Source: Sva-07 sp963728195
Lineage (GTDB): Bacteria; Actinomycetota; Acidimicrobiia; Acidimicrobiales; Ilumatobacteraceae
Reading direction: 5' to 3'
NCBI GenBank assembly: GCA_963728195.1
Contig: CAVSIX010000005.1
Coordinates: forward strand, 186,001 to 250,000
Length of the DNA: 64,000 nt
Position numbers and translations under genes: made by a program. How positions within the stretch are numbered: position 1 is the first letter of the stretch; each line of letters starts with the position of its first letter. Positions 1 to 8,512 of this stretch are shown in pieces. A model generated the notes under the pieces. The model saw nothing but the letters and a program-made list of their open reading frames with translations, had not been told where the DNA came from and ran no database searches.

Positions 1-79
1 GGAGGGCGACGGCGAGGAGCTGTCCGTAGGAGGCGCCCTGTTGCGGTTCGGTGAAGATGCGGAGGTCGGCGAGGTCCAT
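1..79 (-). CDS. LLM-class F420-dependent oxidoreductase, N-terminal fragment
   Basis: Reading leftward from the ATG at 79, 26 codons are visible before the window edge, beginning MDLADLRIFTEPQQGAS. The RIFTEPQQGA string right at the N-terminus is typical of a group of actinobacterial luciferase-like monooxygenase (LLM) oxidoreductases, cytoplasmic enzymes that use coenzyme F420; the substrate cannot be told. A TACCCT box (86-91) ends 6 nt before the ATG, so the mRNA is probably leaderless. The gene diverges from the decarboxylase at 111. The family call rests on 26 residues only. Confidence 0.7.
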   Translation of the reverse strand, partial: MDLADLRIFTEPQQGASYGQLLAVAL

Positions 80-110
80 GCCTGCAGGGTAGAGGTGCGA
101 CACTGGTGCG

Positions 111-1367
111 ATGGCAGCTCTCCACCACGACCGCCGTTCCGTCGACGATGTGATCGCCGATCTCACCGACAAGCGCGTCGACGACGTCAAGTGGGCCGAT
201 GGCCGCACGTTCGGGATGGTCTACGACGGTGGGCCGGCGGTGCACGAGGTCGCGGAACGCGCTGCGCGGTTGTATCTCCACGAGAACGCGCTCAACACCA
301 AGGCCTTCCCGTCGCTCGGCCAGATCCAGTCCGAGGTCGTCGGCTGGACCGCTGGGCTGCTCCACGGCGACGATGCGGTCGCCGGCTTCCTCACCAGCGG
401 CGGTACGGAGTCGATCCTGTGCGGCGTCCTCGCCGCCCGCGAACGCGGGCGCGCCGAGCGAGGCATCACCGAGCCGGAGATGGTCGTCGCGGAATCGGCC
501 CACGCCGCGTTCCACAAGGCGGCGCACAACTTCGGCCTGACGCTGCACTCGGTGCCGGTGAGTGCCGATTGGACGGCCGACGTCGACGCGATGGCCGCGC
601 GCTGCAACGACAACACGGTGCTCGTCGTCGGGTCCGCCCCGCAGTATCCGCAGGGAGTCCAGGACGACATCCCGGCGGTCGCCGCGCTCGCCGCATCGAT
701 CGGCGCCAACTGCCACGTCGACGCCTGCATGGGTGGCTTCGTGTTGCCGTTCGCCGAGATGCTCGGCCGCGAGGTGAAGCCGTGGGACTTCCGAGTCGAC
801 GGTGTCACGACGATCTCGGCCGACATCCACAAACTGGGATATGCGCCAAAGGGCGTGTCGGTGATCCTCCACCGCACCAAGGAGTCACGCGCCTATCAGA
901 CGTTCGTCTTCGACGGCTGGCTCGGCGGGTTCTACGCATCGCCGAACATGCAGGGAACGCGCTCGGGCCTGCCGATGGCGTGCGCCTGGGCGGTGATGTC
1001 CCACCTCGGCGTCGAGGGATATCTCGACCTGACGAAGCAGACGCTCGCCAACGCCGACGCCTTCCGCACGGGTGTCGCCGCGATCGACGGCATCCGTGTG
1101 CTCGGCGACGGTCGGTTCCACCTGGTCGCGATGGCCGCCGATCCGGTGTTCGAGCCCGAGATCGACATGTTCGCGCTCGGCGACGCCCTGCTCGCCAGGG
1201 GCTGGTACCACGACCGCCAGGGCCCGCCCGACAACCTCCACTCGACGATCAGCAACACCAACACCGGGGTGATCGATCAGTACCTGGTCGATCTCGCCGA
1301 GTGTGTGGCGTCCGTGGTCGGCACCCGCACCGACGACCGCAGCACCAACTACGCCACCCTCGAATGA
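111..1367 (+). CDS. PLP-dependent decarboxylase / sphingosine-1-phosphate-lyase-like aldolase
   Basis: 418 aa, fold-type I pyridoxal-phosphate enzyme. A TSGGTES phosphate-binding loop lies near residue 100, followed by DACMGGF and then SADIHKLGYAPKG, whose Lys241 is the expected Schiff-base lysine. The DACMGGF and HKxGYAPKG combination is closest to sphinganine-1-phosphate aldolases and related group II decarboxylases. It has no N-terminal membrane segment, so it should be cytoplasmic, unlike the eukaryotic lyase. Substrate could be a long-chain base phosphate or an amino acid; the sequence does not decide. A GACACT box 6 nt before the ATG may be its -10. The gene ends convergently with the acyl-CoA ligase, separated by paired hairpin repeats. 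Confidence 0.85.
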   Translation: MAALHHDRRSVDDVIADLTDKRVDDVKWADGRTFGMVYDGGPAVHEVAERAARLYLHENALNTKAFPSLGQIQSEVVGWTAGLLHGDDAVAGFLTSGGTESILCGVLAARERGRAERGITEPEMVVAESAHAAFHKAAHNFGLTLHSVPVSADWTADVDAMAARCNDNTVLVVGSAPQYPQGVQDDIPAVAALAASIGANCHVDACMGGFVLPFAEMLGREVKPWDFRVDGVTTISADIHKLGYAPKGVSVILHRTKESRAYQTFVFDGWLGGFYASPNMQGTRSGLPMACAWAVMSHLGVEGYLDLTKQTLANADAFRTGVAAIDGIRVLGDGRFHLVAMAADPVFEPEIDMFALGDALLARGWYHDRQGPPDNLHSTISNTNTGVIDQYLVDLAECVASVVGTRTDDRSTNYATLE

Positions 1368-1373
1368 CCTCCC

Positions 1374-1423
1374 CGGTTGCGATGAGCCAACAGTCGGTAT
1401 TCGGTCGGTTCGCTCATCGCTGG
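1374..1423. repeat. Hairpin repeat family A, pair 1, copy 1
   Basis: The 42-bp core (1379-1420) begins GCGATGAGC and ends GCTCATCGC, giving an imperfect 13-bp stem around a 16-nt interior. An identical 50-bp unit recurs at 1435. It lies between two convergent gene ends and so may act as a bidirectional terminator, though no T-tract follows. Confidence 0.85.
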
Positions 1424-1434
1424 CGACGGCGCAT

Positions 1435-1484
1435 CGGTTGCGATGAGCCAACAGTCGGTATTCGGTCGGTTCGCTCATCGCTGG
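1435..1484. repeat. Hairpin repeat family A, pair 1, copy 2
   Basis: Exact 50-bp copy of the unit at 1374-1423, offset by 61 bp (42-bp hairpin plus 19-bp spacer). It is the last element before the stop codon of the acyl-CoA ligase at 1507. Confidence 0.85.
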
Positions 1485-1506
1485 GGCATCGCCGGCCGAG
1501 CGGCGG

Positions 1507-3054
1507 TCAGTGGACCTGGCGGGTGGCGTCGCTCCAGAACGGCTCGCGGAGCTTGAACTTCTGGAGCTTGCCGGTCGCTGTGCGTGCCAGCTCGTCGCGG
1601 AACTCGACGCGCTTGGGGCACTTGTAGCCGGCCAACTTGGTCTTGGTGAACGAGATCAGATCCGCTTCTGACAGCGAACTCCCCGGTGCCGTCACCACCA
1701 GCGCAGTGACCAGCTCACCCCACTTCTCGTCGGGGATGCCGATCACCGCCACCTCGGTCACCTCGGGATGTTGGAAGATCGCATCCTCCACCTCGATCGA
1801 CGACACGTTCTCGCCCCCGGTGATGATCACGTCCTTCTTGCGGTCCGAGATCGTCACGTAGTTGTCGTCGTCGATCAGCCCGCCGTCGCCGGTGTGGAAG
1901 AACCCGTCGTGGATGGCAGCGTCGGTCTGGTCGGGCTGCTCCCAGTAGCCCTCCATCACCATGTTGCCGCGGGCGAGGATCTCGCCGTCGCGGCTGACCG
2001 CCATCGTGCAGCCGACGACCGGGGCGCCGGCCCGGCTCAGCTTCGACGCCTGCTCGCTCGGCGTCAGGTCGTCGAACTCGGCACGAGTGCGGTTCATCGT
2101 GATCAGCGGCGTCGTCTCGGTCAGTCCGTAGATCTGCACGAATTCCCAGCCGAGTTCGGCCTGGCAGCGTTCGATCGTGCGTGTCGGCGGGGGAGCGCCG
2201 GCGACGACGATCCGAACCCGCTCGCGTCCGGGAATCGGCCGGCCGGTGTCGGCCTCCCACGTCGAGGCCGCATCGAGCACCATGTTGAGCACCGCCGGCG
2301 CACCGCACATCAACGTGACCCCGTGCTCCTCGACGCGTCGGAGGATCTCGGCGCCGTCGATCTTGCGGATGATCACGTGCTTCGCACCCATCCCGGTGAC
2401 CGCATACAGCATCCCCCACCCGTTGCAGTGGAACTGGGGGAGCGTGTGGAGATACACGTCGCGATCGCTCACGCCCATGTGCCAGCCGAAGATCGAGGCG
2501 TTCAACCACAGGTTGCGGTGGGTCAGCTGCACGCCCTTCGGCCGGGCGGTCGTGCCGGAGGTGTAGTTGATGGTCGCGGTGGCGTCCTCGTCGCCGTCCC
2601 ATGGTTCGGGTTCGATGCCGAACTTCATCAACACGTCGTCGGCTTCGGCGCCGATCACGAGCTTGTGTTCGCACTCGACGTCGGCCATCGCGTCGGCCAG
2701 TTCAGGATCGATGAGCAGGACCCGTGCACCGGAGTGGGCGACGATGTACTTCACCTCCTCGGCGACGAGGCGGAAGTTGATCGGCACGAGCACCCGCCCC
2801 GAACCGGACACGCCGAACAGCGCCGTCAGCAGGCGTGCCGAGTTGTGGCTGACCATCGCCACGCGCTCGCCGACGCCGATGCCGAGCGCATCGAGCCCTG
2901 CCGCCATCGCCCGAGCGCGCTCGGCCATCTCGCGGTAGGTGATCGAGCCCCATGACTCCGCGGGCTGGTCCGGTTCGTCGACGATCGCCACCCGTTCCGG
3001 ATAGACGAGCTCGGCTCGGCGGAGGAAGTCGTTGACGGTCAGTGCCACCTTCAT
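1507..3054 (-). CDS. Acyl-CoA synthetase (AMP-forming fatty acid-CoA ligase)
   Basis: 515 aa, ANL superfamily. It activates a carboxylic acid as acyl-AMP and transfers it to CoA in the cytoplasm. Motifs in order: P-loop YTSGTTARPKG (from about residue 164), YGLTETTPL, FFHTGDGG, DRKKDVIITGGEN hinge, and the C-terminal catalytic lysine in TATGKLQKF. Length and motif order fit medium/long-chain ligases; acyl specificity cannot be read. TAGGTT (3061-3066 on this strand) ends 6 nt before the ATG, pointing to a leaderless mRNA. One of three such ligases in the window. Confidence 0.92.
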   Translation of the reverse strand: MKVALTVNDFLRRAELVYPERVAIVDEPDQPAESWGSITYREMAERARAMAAGLDALGIGVGERVAMVSHNSARLLTALFGVSGSGRVLVPINFRLVAEEVKYIVAHSGARVLLIDPELADAMADVECEHKLVIGAEADDVLMKFGIEPEPWDGDEDATATINYTSGTTARPKGVQLTHRNLWLNASIFGWHMGVSDRDVYLHTLPQFHCNGWGMLYAVTGMGAKHVIIRKIDGAEILRRVEEHGVTLMCGAPAVLNMVLDAASTWEADTGRPIPGRERVRIVVAGAPPPTRTIERCQAELGWEFVQIYGLTETTPLITMNRTRAEFDDLTPSEQASKLSRAGAPVVGCTMAVSRDGEILARGNMVMEGYWEQPDQTDAAIHDGFFHTGDGGLIDDDNYVTISDRKKDVIITGGENVSSIEVEDAIFQHPEVTEVAVIGIPDEKWGELVTALVVTAPGSSLSEADLISFTKTKLAGYKCPKRVEFRDELARTATGKLQKFKLREPFWSDATRQVH

Positions 3055-3104
3055 GGTCGCAACCTATTCCCTCAGCGACCCCTGCACGGGAGTCAGCGCA
3101 GGAG

Positions 3105-4508
3105 TCAGCGCGGTGCGACCAGCTCCCACGGCCGGTTGCGCTCGATCATGAGGGCGAGGTCGAGCAGCAGCGGCTCGCTGAAGTGGCGACCGACGATCTG
3201 CAGCCCGATCGGCAGGCCGTCGAGCAGTCCGGCCGGCACGGAGATCGCCGGGTTGCCGTGCAGGTTCGCCGGGAACGTGAGCCGGCCGTTGTTCGCAGCT
3301 CCGGCGTCGAGGCCGCCGAACACCGACGGGAGTGGCCCCTCGGCGCCGAACGCCACGTCGGGGTTGGTCGCCGTGATCACGAAGTCGACGCCACCATCTG
3401 ACGTGTCGAAGATCCGGGCCATCGCCTCGTTGACCTCGGTGCGACGCCGCTCGATCCGTGCCCGTGAGGTGGCGTCGTACTTGCCTGCCGTCGTGGCGAG
3501 GCCGTACCGCATCTCGGGGGTGAGGTCATCGGCGCAGTCGGGCCACTTGTCGCCGAGCTGCGCAGCGATGGCGATCATCCCGGAGATCGACCAGGCACCA
3601 CCCATCCGCGGCACGTGCGTGTCGACGTCGTCGATCCGATCCAGCGCACAGTCCTCGATCAGCTGTGCCGCCGCCTCCTCCAGCAGCTCCCACATGATCG
3701 GTGACACCGTGGCGCCGCCCCAATCGTCGACGACGGCGACGCGCATCGAGCGGAGGCTCTCGAGGTGGCTACCCAGGCCCGCCTCCCAGCCCTCGACGTG
3801 CGGAAGGCTCAGCGGGTCGCGCGGATCGTGGCCGTTGGTGACGTCGAACCAGCGGGCGGTGTCGCGCACCGATCGGGCCATGCATCCGGTGGACACGGTG
3901 AGGTTGCCGTACTCGGCGTGGGGTCCTCGGGGGATGCGTCCGAACGTGCCCTTCAGGCCGACCAACCCGGTGAAGCCGGCCGGGATGCGGATCGAACCGC
4001 CGCCGTCGCCGCCGGTCGCGATCGGGTAGATGCCGCCGGCCACGGCCGCCGCAGAGCCGCCCGACGAGCCGCCGGGCGTCGTGCCGTGCTGCCACGGGTT
4101 GTGCGTCGCTCCGTGCAGCAGGGTTCGGGTCAGGTTGACGCCGCCGAACTCGCTCGCCGTCGTCTGCCCGGCCAGCACGGCACCGCCCGACTCGACGACC
4201 CGGCGCACCATCGTGGCGGTGTGCGAGGCGATGTTGTCGCGTAGCGGCACCGACGCCTCGGTGTCGGGCCATCCCTCGACCGGCGTCAGTTCCTTGACGC
4301 CGATGGGCACGCCACCGAACGGCAGCGACACGTCGGCGGCAGCGGCTGCGGCCCGTGCCGCCTCGCGGTCTTCGAAGCACACGGCGTTGAGATCGCTCGC
4401 GTCGATGGCCGCAAACACCGCCTCGAGTTCCTCGACCGGTGACCGTTCCCCCGACCGGAACGCCTCGACCAGTCCCACCGCATCACCGTTCCACGTCGCA
4501 TCGCTCAT
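3105..4508 (-). CDS. Amidase-signature family hydrolase
   Basis: 467 aa. The Ser-cisSer-Lys triad of the amidase-signature family is intact: Lys72 in PIGVKE, cis-Ser148 in GGSSGGS, and nucleophile Ser172 in GGDGGGSIRIPA, with the 24-residue Ser-Ser spacing also seen in fatty-acid amide hydrolase. It hydrolyses a carboxamide. It is not likely to be GatA, because no gatB or gatC adjoins and the C-terminal half diverges. A TACGAT box ends 8 nt before the ATG. It is divergent from the thioesterase at 4548, with facing TACGA(T) boxes in the 39-bp gap. Confidence 0.88.
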   Translation of the reverse strand: MSDATWNGDAVGLVEAFRSGERSPVEELEAVFAAIDASDLNAVCFEDREAARAAAAAADVSLPFGGVPIGVKELTPVEGWPDTEASVPLRDNIASHTATMVRRVVESGGAVLAGQTTASEFGGVNLTRTLLHGATHNPWQHGTTPGGSSGGSAAAVAGGIYPIATGGDGGGSIRIPAGFTGLVGLKGTFGRIPRGPHAEYGNLTVSTGCMARSVRDTARWFDVTNGHDPRDPLSLPHVEGWEAGLGSHLESLRSMRVAVVDDWGGATVSPIMWELLEEAAAQLIEDCALDRIDDVDTHVPRMGGAWSISGMIAIAAQLGDKWPDCADDLTPEMRYGLATTAGKYDATSRARIERRRTEVNEAMARIFDTSDGGVDFVITATNPDVAFGAEGPLPSVFGGLDAGAANNGRLTFPANLHGNPAISVPAGLLDGLPIGLQIVGRHFSEPLLLDLALMIERNRPWELVAPR

Positions 4509-4547
4509 GGGGAGGGATCGTACGAGCAGCGTACGATCGGCGTCGCC

Positions 4548-5357
4548 ATGGACTCACGGACCTTTCTCGGACTGGAACCGACACACAATCGCTTTCGTTG
4601 GAAACTGCCGGTGACCGAGGGCATCTCGACCACCGGGAACTTCCTGTTCGGCGGCTCGGGTCTCGCGGCGGCGATCTCGGCGATGGAGGGCACGTCCGGG
4701 CGCGGCTGCGTGTGGGCGACGGCGCAGTACCTGTCGTATGCGAAGCCGGGCGAGGTTCTCGACATCGACGTGACGATCGCCGTCGACGGCCACCAGATCA
4801 CCCAGGCCCGGGCGGTCTGCCACGTGGCCGACCGTGAGATCCTCACCGTCAACGCCGCACTCGGCGACCGGCCGCTCGAAGCGACGGGGCAGTGGGAACA
4901 GATGCCGACGTCGATCCCGTCGCCCGAGGAGTGTCCCAGCCGTCCCCACAACTCGGAGTGGTCGGGCACGATCAACGACCGCCTCGAGCAGCGCCTGGTG
5001 AAAGGGCGTAGCTTCGAGGTGCTCGACGGATCGGAGCCCGGCGACGGCCAGACGCTGCTGTGGGCACGTCTTCCCGACGTGATCACCGGCGTCGACGCGA
5101 CGTCGCTCGCCGTGCTCGGCGACTTCGTGCCGATGGGCATCGGCCAGGCGCTCGGCGCCCGTGCCGGTGGCAACAGCCTCGACAACACGCTGCGGGTGTG
5201 CCGCATCGTGCCGACCCACTGGGTGCTGATGGACATCCGGGTGCACGCCGTCGAGCGGGGCTTCGGCCACGGGTTGGTGCACATGTTCGCCGAGGACGGC
5301 ACGTTGCTCGCAACCGCGAGCCAGTCGGTGATCGTTCGGTTCTGGCGGGGGACCTGA
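4548..5357 (+). CDS. TesB-like acyl-CoA thioesterase (double hotdog)
   Basis: 269 aa, resembling the actinobacterial TesB-like thioesterase family: an N-terminal hotdog with FLFGGSGLAAAI and a C-terminal hotdog with LDNTLRVCR and WVLMDIRVHAVERGFGHG, matching the TesB-type LD(N/H)...W...G.GL..G. layout. It probably hydrolyses acyl-CoA to free acid and CoA, fitting the neighbouring acyl-CoA genes. A TACGAT box lies 10 nt upstream of the ATG, slightly further than in the leaderless genes. Confidence 0.82.
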   Translation: MDSRTFLGLEPTHNRFRWKLPVTEGISTTGNFLFGGSGLAAAISAMEGTSGRGCVWATAQYLSYAKPGEVLDIDVTIAVDGHQITQARAVCHVADREILTVNAALGDRPLEATGQWEQMPTSIPSPEECPSRPHNSEWSGTINDRLEQRLVKGRSFEVLDGSEPGDGQTLLWARLPDVITGVDATSLAVLGDFVPMGIGQALGARAGGNSLDNTLRVCRIVPTHWVLMDIRVHAVERGFGHGLVHMFAEDGTLLATASQSVIVRFWRGT

Positions 5358-5377
5358 GCTCTGCCTAGTGTCGGCGC

Positions 5378-6361
5378 ATGGCGCTCCCGATCCGACCCGG
5401 CATGACCGTTCCGCTACCCGGCCCGCTCCACTCGCATCGCGAGAAGCTCGAAGCGCTGGCCGACATGGGCTATACGGACATCTGGTCGGCGGAGTCCGAC
5501 GGTGCCGACGCCTTCACACCGCTGGCGCTGGCGGCTGCCTGGGAGCCGCGGCTGCGCCTGGGGACGGCGATCGTGCCGGCCTACACGAGAGCGCCGGCGT
5601 GCCTGGCGCAGAGCGTGGCATCGATGGCCGACGCCGCGCCCGGACGCTTCGCGATCGGCATCGGTTCGTCGAGCAACGTGATCGTCGAGCGGTGGAACGG
5701 CGTGCCGTTCGACGAGCCGTACAAGAAGGTGCGCGACGTCGTGCGTTTCCTGAAAGATGCGCTTGCCGGCGAGAAGATCAAGCACACCTACGACACGTTC
5801 GAGATCAACGGGTTCAAGCTCGGGGTCCGTCCCGAGCAGACGCCGCCGATCCTCGTTGCCGCACTGCGCGAGGGGATGCTGCGACTCGCGGGCCGCGAGG
5901 CCGACGGCGCGATCATCAACTGGCTGTCGGCCGAGGACGTCTCGAAGGTGGCGCCTGTCGTGCGCGACGCTGCCGGCGGCGAGGAGCGCGAGATCGTCGC
6001 GCGGATCTTCTGCTGCCCGAGCGAGAACACCGACGTGGTCCGATCGGCCGCGAAGTTCGCGATCGCCGCGTACCTCAACGTGCCGGTCTACGCCGCGTTC
6101 CACGACTGGCTCGGACGCGGCGACCAGCTGCAGGGCATGTGGGACGCCTGGAGGGCGGGCGACCGCAAGGCGGCGCTCGCCGCGATCCCCGACGACGTGG
6201 TCGACGAGCTGATCGTGCACGGCTCGCCGGCGGCCTGCCGGGCGAAGATCCAGGCCTACTTCGACAACGGCGTGACCACCAGCTCGTTGGCGATCATGCC
6301 GCTCGACCCCGACCTCGACTACTGGCAGGCGGTCACCGACCTGTCGCCCTCGGCGCGCTGA
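5378..6361 (+). CDS. LLM-class F420-dependent oxidoreductase
   Basis: 327 aa luciferase-like TIM barrel: N-terminal GYTDIWSAES, central LRLGTAIVPAYTRAP, then PGRFAIGIGSSS, the strand-loop pattern of F420-binding bacterial LLM proteins. A SPAACRAKIQAYFDNGV segment near the C-terminus is also family-typical. The substrate is unknown. TAGTGT (5366-5371) ends 6 nt before the ATG, so it is probably leaderless although only 20 bp follow the thioesterase stop. Confidence 0.88.
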   Translation: MALPIRPGMTVPLPGPLHSHREKLEALADMGYTDIWSAESDGADAFTPLALAAAWEPRLRLGTAIVPAYTRAPACLAQSVASMADAAPGRFAIGIGSSSNVIVERWNGVPFDEPYKKVRDVVRFLKDALAGEKIKHTYDTFEINGFKLGVRPEQTPPILVAALREGMLRLAGREADGAIINWLSAEDVSKVAPVVRDAAGGEEREIVARIFCCPSENTDVVRSAAKFAIAAYLNVPVYAAFHDWLGRGDQLQGMWDAWRAGDRKAALAAIPDDVVDELIVHGSPAACRAKIQAYFDNGVTTSSLAIMPLDPDLDYWQAVTDLSPSAR

Positions 6362-6552
6362 TCGACTCGTCGAGAAGTTGGCGCACCGACGAGTTCGACG
6401 AGGTGTCGACACCGGGAACCAGACCGCCGCCGCCGAACCTCGGAGCGACGAACGGTGCCGGTTCGAGGTTGTCGTAGGAGCCCATGCCGACTCCAGCGGC
6501 GCCCTGATTCTCACCAGGGGCATCTCAGCATCGCCTTCGAGCACGAGGATGC
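6362..6552. other. Gap without a recognised gene
   Basis: 191 bp between two convergent gene ends. No tRNA fold or convincing ORF was seen. Short inverted repeats are present: a GACTCGTCG-rich stretch just after the stop, and an imperfect CTCAGCATC...GATGCTCAG pair at 6524-6556 that could be a weak bidirectional terminator. Confidence 0.4.
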
Positions 6553-6783
6553 TCAGGCGGCCCGATGCTGGGACAGTGGGGCGGCGGAGGCGGCCTCGGA
6601 GCGGGCAGCGAGCATGCTGCGGATCTCGGCGACGTGGCGCAGACCGCGTTCGCGCGTGTCCTTGCTGAGGCGGAACCGGGCCGGTGTGGGTGGCGCCGAG
6701 AGCAGCGTGAGCTGCTCGGCCACAGGCGTGTCGGCGTCGTCGATCGGGGCGGAGCGGAGGGTGGTTCGGGCGGTGGCGTTCAT
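6553..6783 (-). CDS. Small protein of unknown function
   Basis: 76 aa from the ATG at 6783 (MNATARTTL); another ATG at 6792 and a GTG at 6801 are in frame. The second half reads RFRLSKDTRERGLRHVAEIRSMLAAR, a basic helix-rich stretch, and codon use is strongly GC3-biased like the neighbours. I recall similar short actinobacterial proteins but no named function. It follows the EamA gene on the same strand. Confidence 0.6.
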   Translation of the reverse strand: MNATARTTLRSAPIDDADTPVAEQLTLLSAPPTPARFRLSKDTRERGLRHVAEIRSMLAARSEAASAAPLSQHRAA

Positions 6784-6873
6784 GGATCCCATGATGACCA
6801 CGGGGTGTCACAGAGTTCTCGGGCTGGCATTTCCCCAGCTCAGCGGCAGTGCACGGCGTGCGGCCGAGCGACG

Positions 6874-7701
6874 TCAGCCGAGCGCCATCAGCGAGATGCC
6901 GCCGATCACGCCGAGGATGCCGATCATCTGCCACCACCGCAGGGTGTCCTCGTCGAAGGCTGCAGCCAGCGTCGCGGACACCGCAGGGAACATCGACGCC
7001 GACACGGCGACCGCGGCGAGCGATCCCCGCTGAGCGCCCAGGGTGAATGCGACGATCGCCAGCGATCCGCACGCCCCGGAGATCAACATCGGCGCCAGCA
7101 ACGGGCGTGGCGGTACGCGTGGCACTCCCCTCGCCGTCGCCAGGGCGACCATCACCACGAGGGCGGTCACGCGTTGCGCCGCCGGTGCCCACACACCGCT
7201 CGGCTCGCTCGCTTCGCCGACCAGTGCGAACGACACGCCGAACAACCCGGCCGCCACCAGCGAGAGCCCGACGCCGCGGCGCAGCGTGCCCTCGAGCATC
7301 GGGGAGTACATCACGAGCAGCAGGCTGGAGATCGCCACGATGACGCCGACGAACACGAGTCCCGACGGCCGGTTGCCGCGCAGCACGTCCCAGCCCAGCG
7401 GTATCAGCGCAGCGCCGAGTGCGACGAGAGGGCCGGCGACCGCCGCCGACGACGTGGCCATCGCCTCGTACAGCAGTGCGAGCGCGATGCCGACGAGCAA
7501 GCCGGACGACACGCCGAGCACCAGCTCGCGGCCGGCGAAGACGCTGGGGATCAGCGCGAGTGCGATCAGCGCCGTCACGGCACCACCGAGCATGGCGCCG
7601 CTCGTCGCGGTCACCGCGTTCGATCGCCGGGTCCCGTACCGCCCCAGGAAGTCCGAGAAGCCGATGAAGACCGACGCAAGGGCACCGAGGAAGATGGGCA
7701 C
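6874..7701 (-). CDS. EamA-family (DMT) transporter
   Basis: 275 aa from a GTG, with about ten hydrophobic segments forming two five-helix repeats, as in the drug/metabolite transporter superfamily: repeat 1 about residues 1-135, repeat 2 about 140-275. Inner-membrane exporter or permease of small metabolites; substrate unknown. It starts 9 bp after the stop of the MtfA-type peptidase, so the two are probably co-transcribed. Confidence 0.8.
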   Translation of the reverse strand: MPIFLGALASVFIGFSDFLGRYGTRRSNAVTATSGAMLGGAVTALIALALIPSVFAGRELVLGVSSGLLVGIALALLYEAMATSSAAVAGPLVALGAALIPLGWDVLRGNRPSGLVFVGVIVAISSLLLVMYSPMLEGTLRRGVGLSLVAAGLFGVSFALVGEASEPSGVWAPAAQRVTALVVMVALATARGVPRVPPRPLLAPMLISGACGSLAIVAFTLGAQRGSLAAVAVSASMFPAVSATLAAAFDEDTLRWWQMIGILGVIGGISLMALG

Positions 7702-7710
7702 GGTCGGGTC

Positions 7711-8508
7711 TCAGTGTGCGGTGTCGCTCGGGCCGTCGGCATTCGCCGCGGCGAATCGCTCGGCTCGGCCGGCGGGGTCCTGGTGATAGAAGCCCTGCAG
7801 CTGGGCGTACAGATCCGGTTCGTGTTCGCGTACGTCGAGGGGACGGTTGAAGAACACCTCGGTGGCGACGGCGAAGAACTCGGCCGGATTCGTGCCGGCA
7901 TACGGCCGCAGCACCGGCGATCCCTGCGCACGGACCGAGTCGTAGGCCGCCGTGCAGACCTCGACCCAGCGCACCCGCGCAGCCTCGTCGCCGAGTGGTG
8001 GTGTGCCATCGGTGACGCCGTCGAGCATGTCGAGCTGATGGGCGAACTCGTGGTAGACGACGTTCTGGCCGCCGGCGGGGAACCGAGCGCCGCGGCGTGC
8101 CGCCGTCCACGACAACACGACGGGGCCGCGGTAGTGGGCCTGACCGGCGAGGGTCTGGGTGCCCGACGCTCGCAGCCCACCGCCGGCCGCGTACTCGCCG
8201 TGGAGTCGCACCGTCGACGGATGCACGATCACCGACGTGAGCTGCGGGTACTCGTCGATCTCGAGGCCGAGCAGCAGCATCGAGGCCTGCGCGGCGATCA
8301 GCACCTGGAGATCCTCGGTCAGCTCGAAGCCGTTCGCCGCCTCCCATCTCGTGCGCTGGACGAACGCGGCGACGAGCATCTCCATGCGTCCGCGTTCCTC
8401 GGGCTCGAGCATCCGCCAGTGTTCGAACTCACCCAACAGCAACCGGCGCCAGTGCGGATCGAATGCCGGCACGTCGTGGCTGAACCGACGACGGAGGCGC
8501 CCGAGCAT
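7711..8508 (-). CDS. MtfA-family (M90) zinc-dependent peptidase
   Basis: 265 aa. The signature HEFAHQLD gives a gluzincin HExxH with His153 and His157, and FFAVATEVFFNRP downstream supplies the third ligand region, as in E. coli MtfA. MtfA is a cytosolic peptidase that in enterobacteria interacts with the glucose regulator Mlc; no Mlc partner is visible here, so only the peptidase role is inferred. It starts 4 bp after the glpD stop, in an apparent rhomboid-glpD-mtfA-eamA run. Confidence 0.88.
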   Translation of the reverse strand: MLGRLRRRFSHDVPAFDPHWRRLLLGEFEHWRMLEPEERGRMEMLVAAFVQRTRWEAANGFELTEDLQVLIAAQASMLLLGLEIDEYPQLTSVIVHPSTVRLHGEYAAGGGLRASGTQTLAGQAHYRGPVVLSWTAARRGARFPAGGQNVVYHEFAHQLDMLDGVTDGTPPLGDEAARVRWVEVCTAAYDSVRAQGSPVLRPYAGTNPAEFFAVATEVFFNRPLDVREHEPDLYAQLQGFYHQDPAGRAERFAAANADGPSDTAH

Positions 8509-8512
8509 CGGT

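Noticed and set aside
1374..1484. Insertion sequence ends or attachment sites
   Set aside because: The repeats are self-complementary hairpins with no transposase or integrase between or beside them in the window.
4509..4547. Leaderless start for the TesB-like gene
   Set aside because: The TACGAT box is 10 nt from the ATG, outside the 6-8 nt range, so it was left out of the leaderless count.
6362..6552. tRNA or tmRNA (a GGTTCGA string resembles a T-loop)
   Set aside because: No acceptor, D-arm or anticodon stem can be drawn around it and no CCA-type end is present.
5414..8347. A 977-codon open frame on the minus strand, and many other long antisense frames
   Set aside because: They run opposite or out of frame to clear genes (LLM, EamA, MtfA), are Arg/Pro-rich and lack any family motif. 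Long shadow frames are expected at this GC content.
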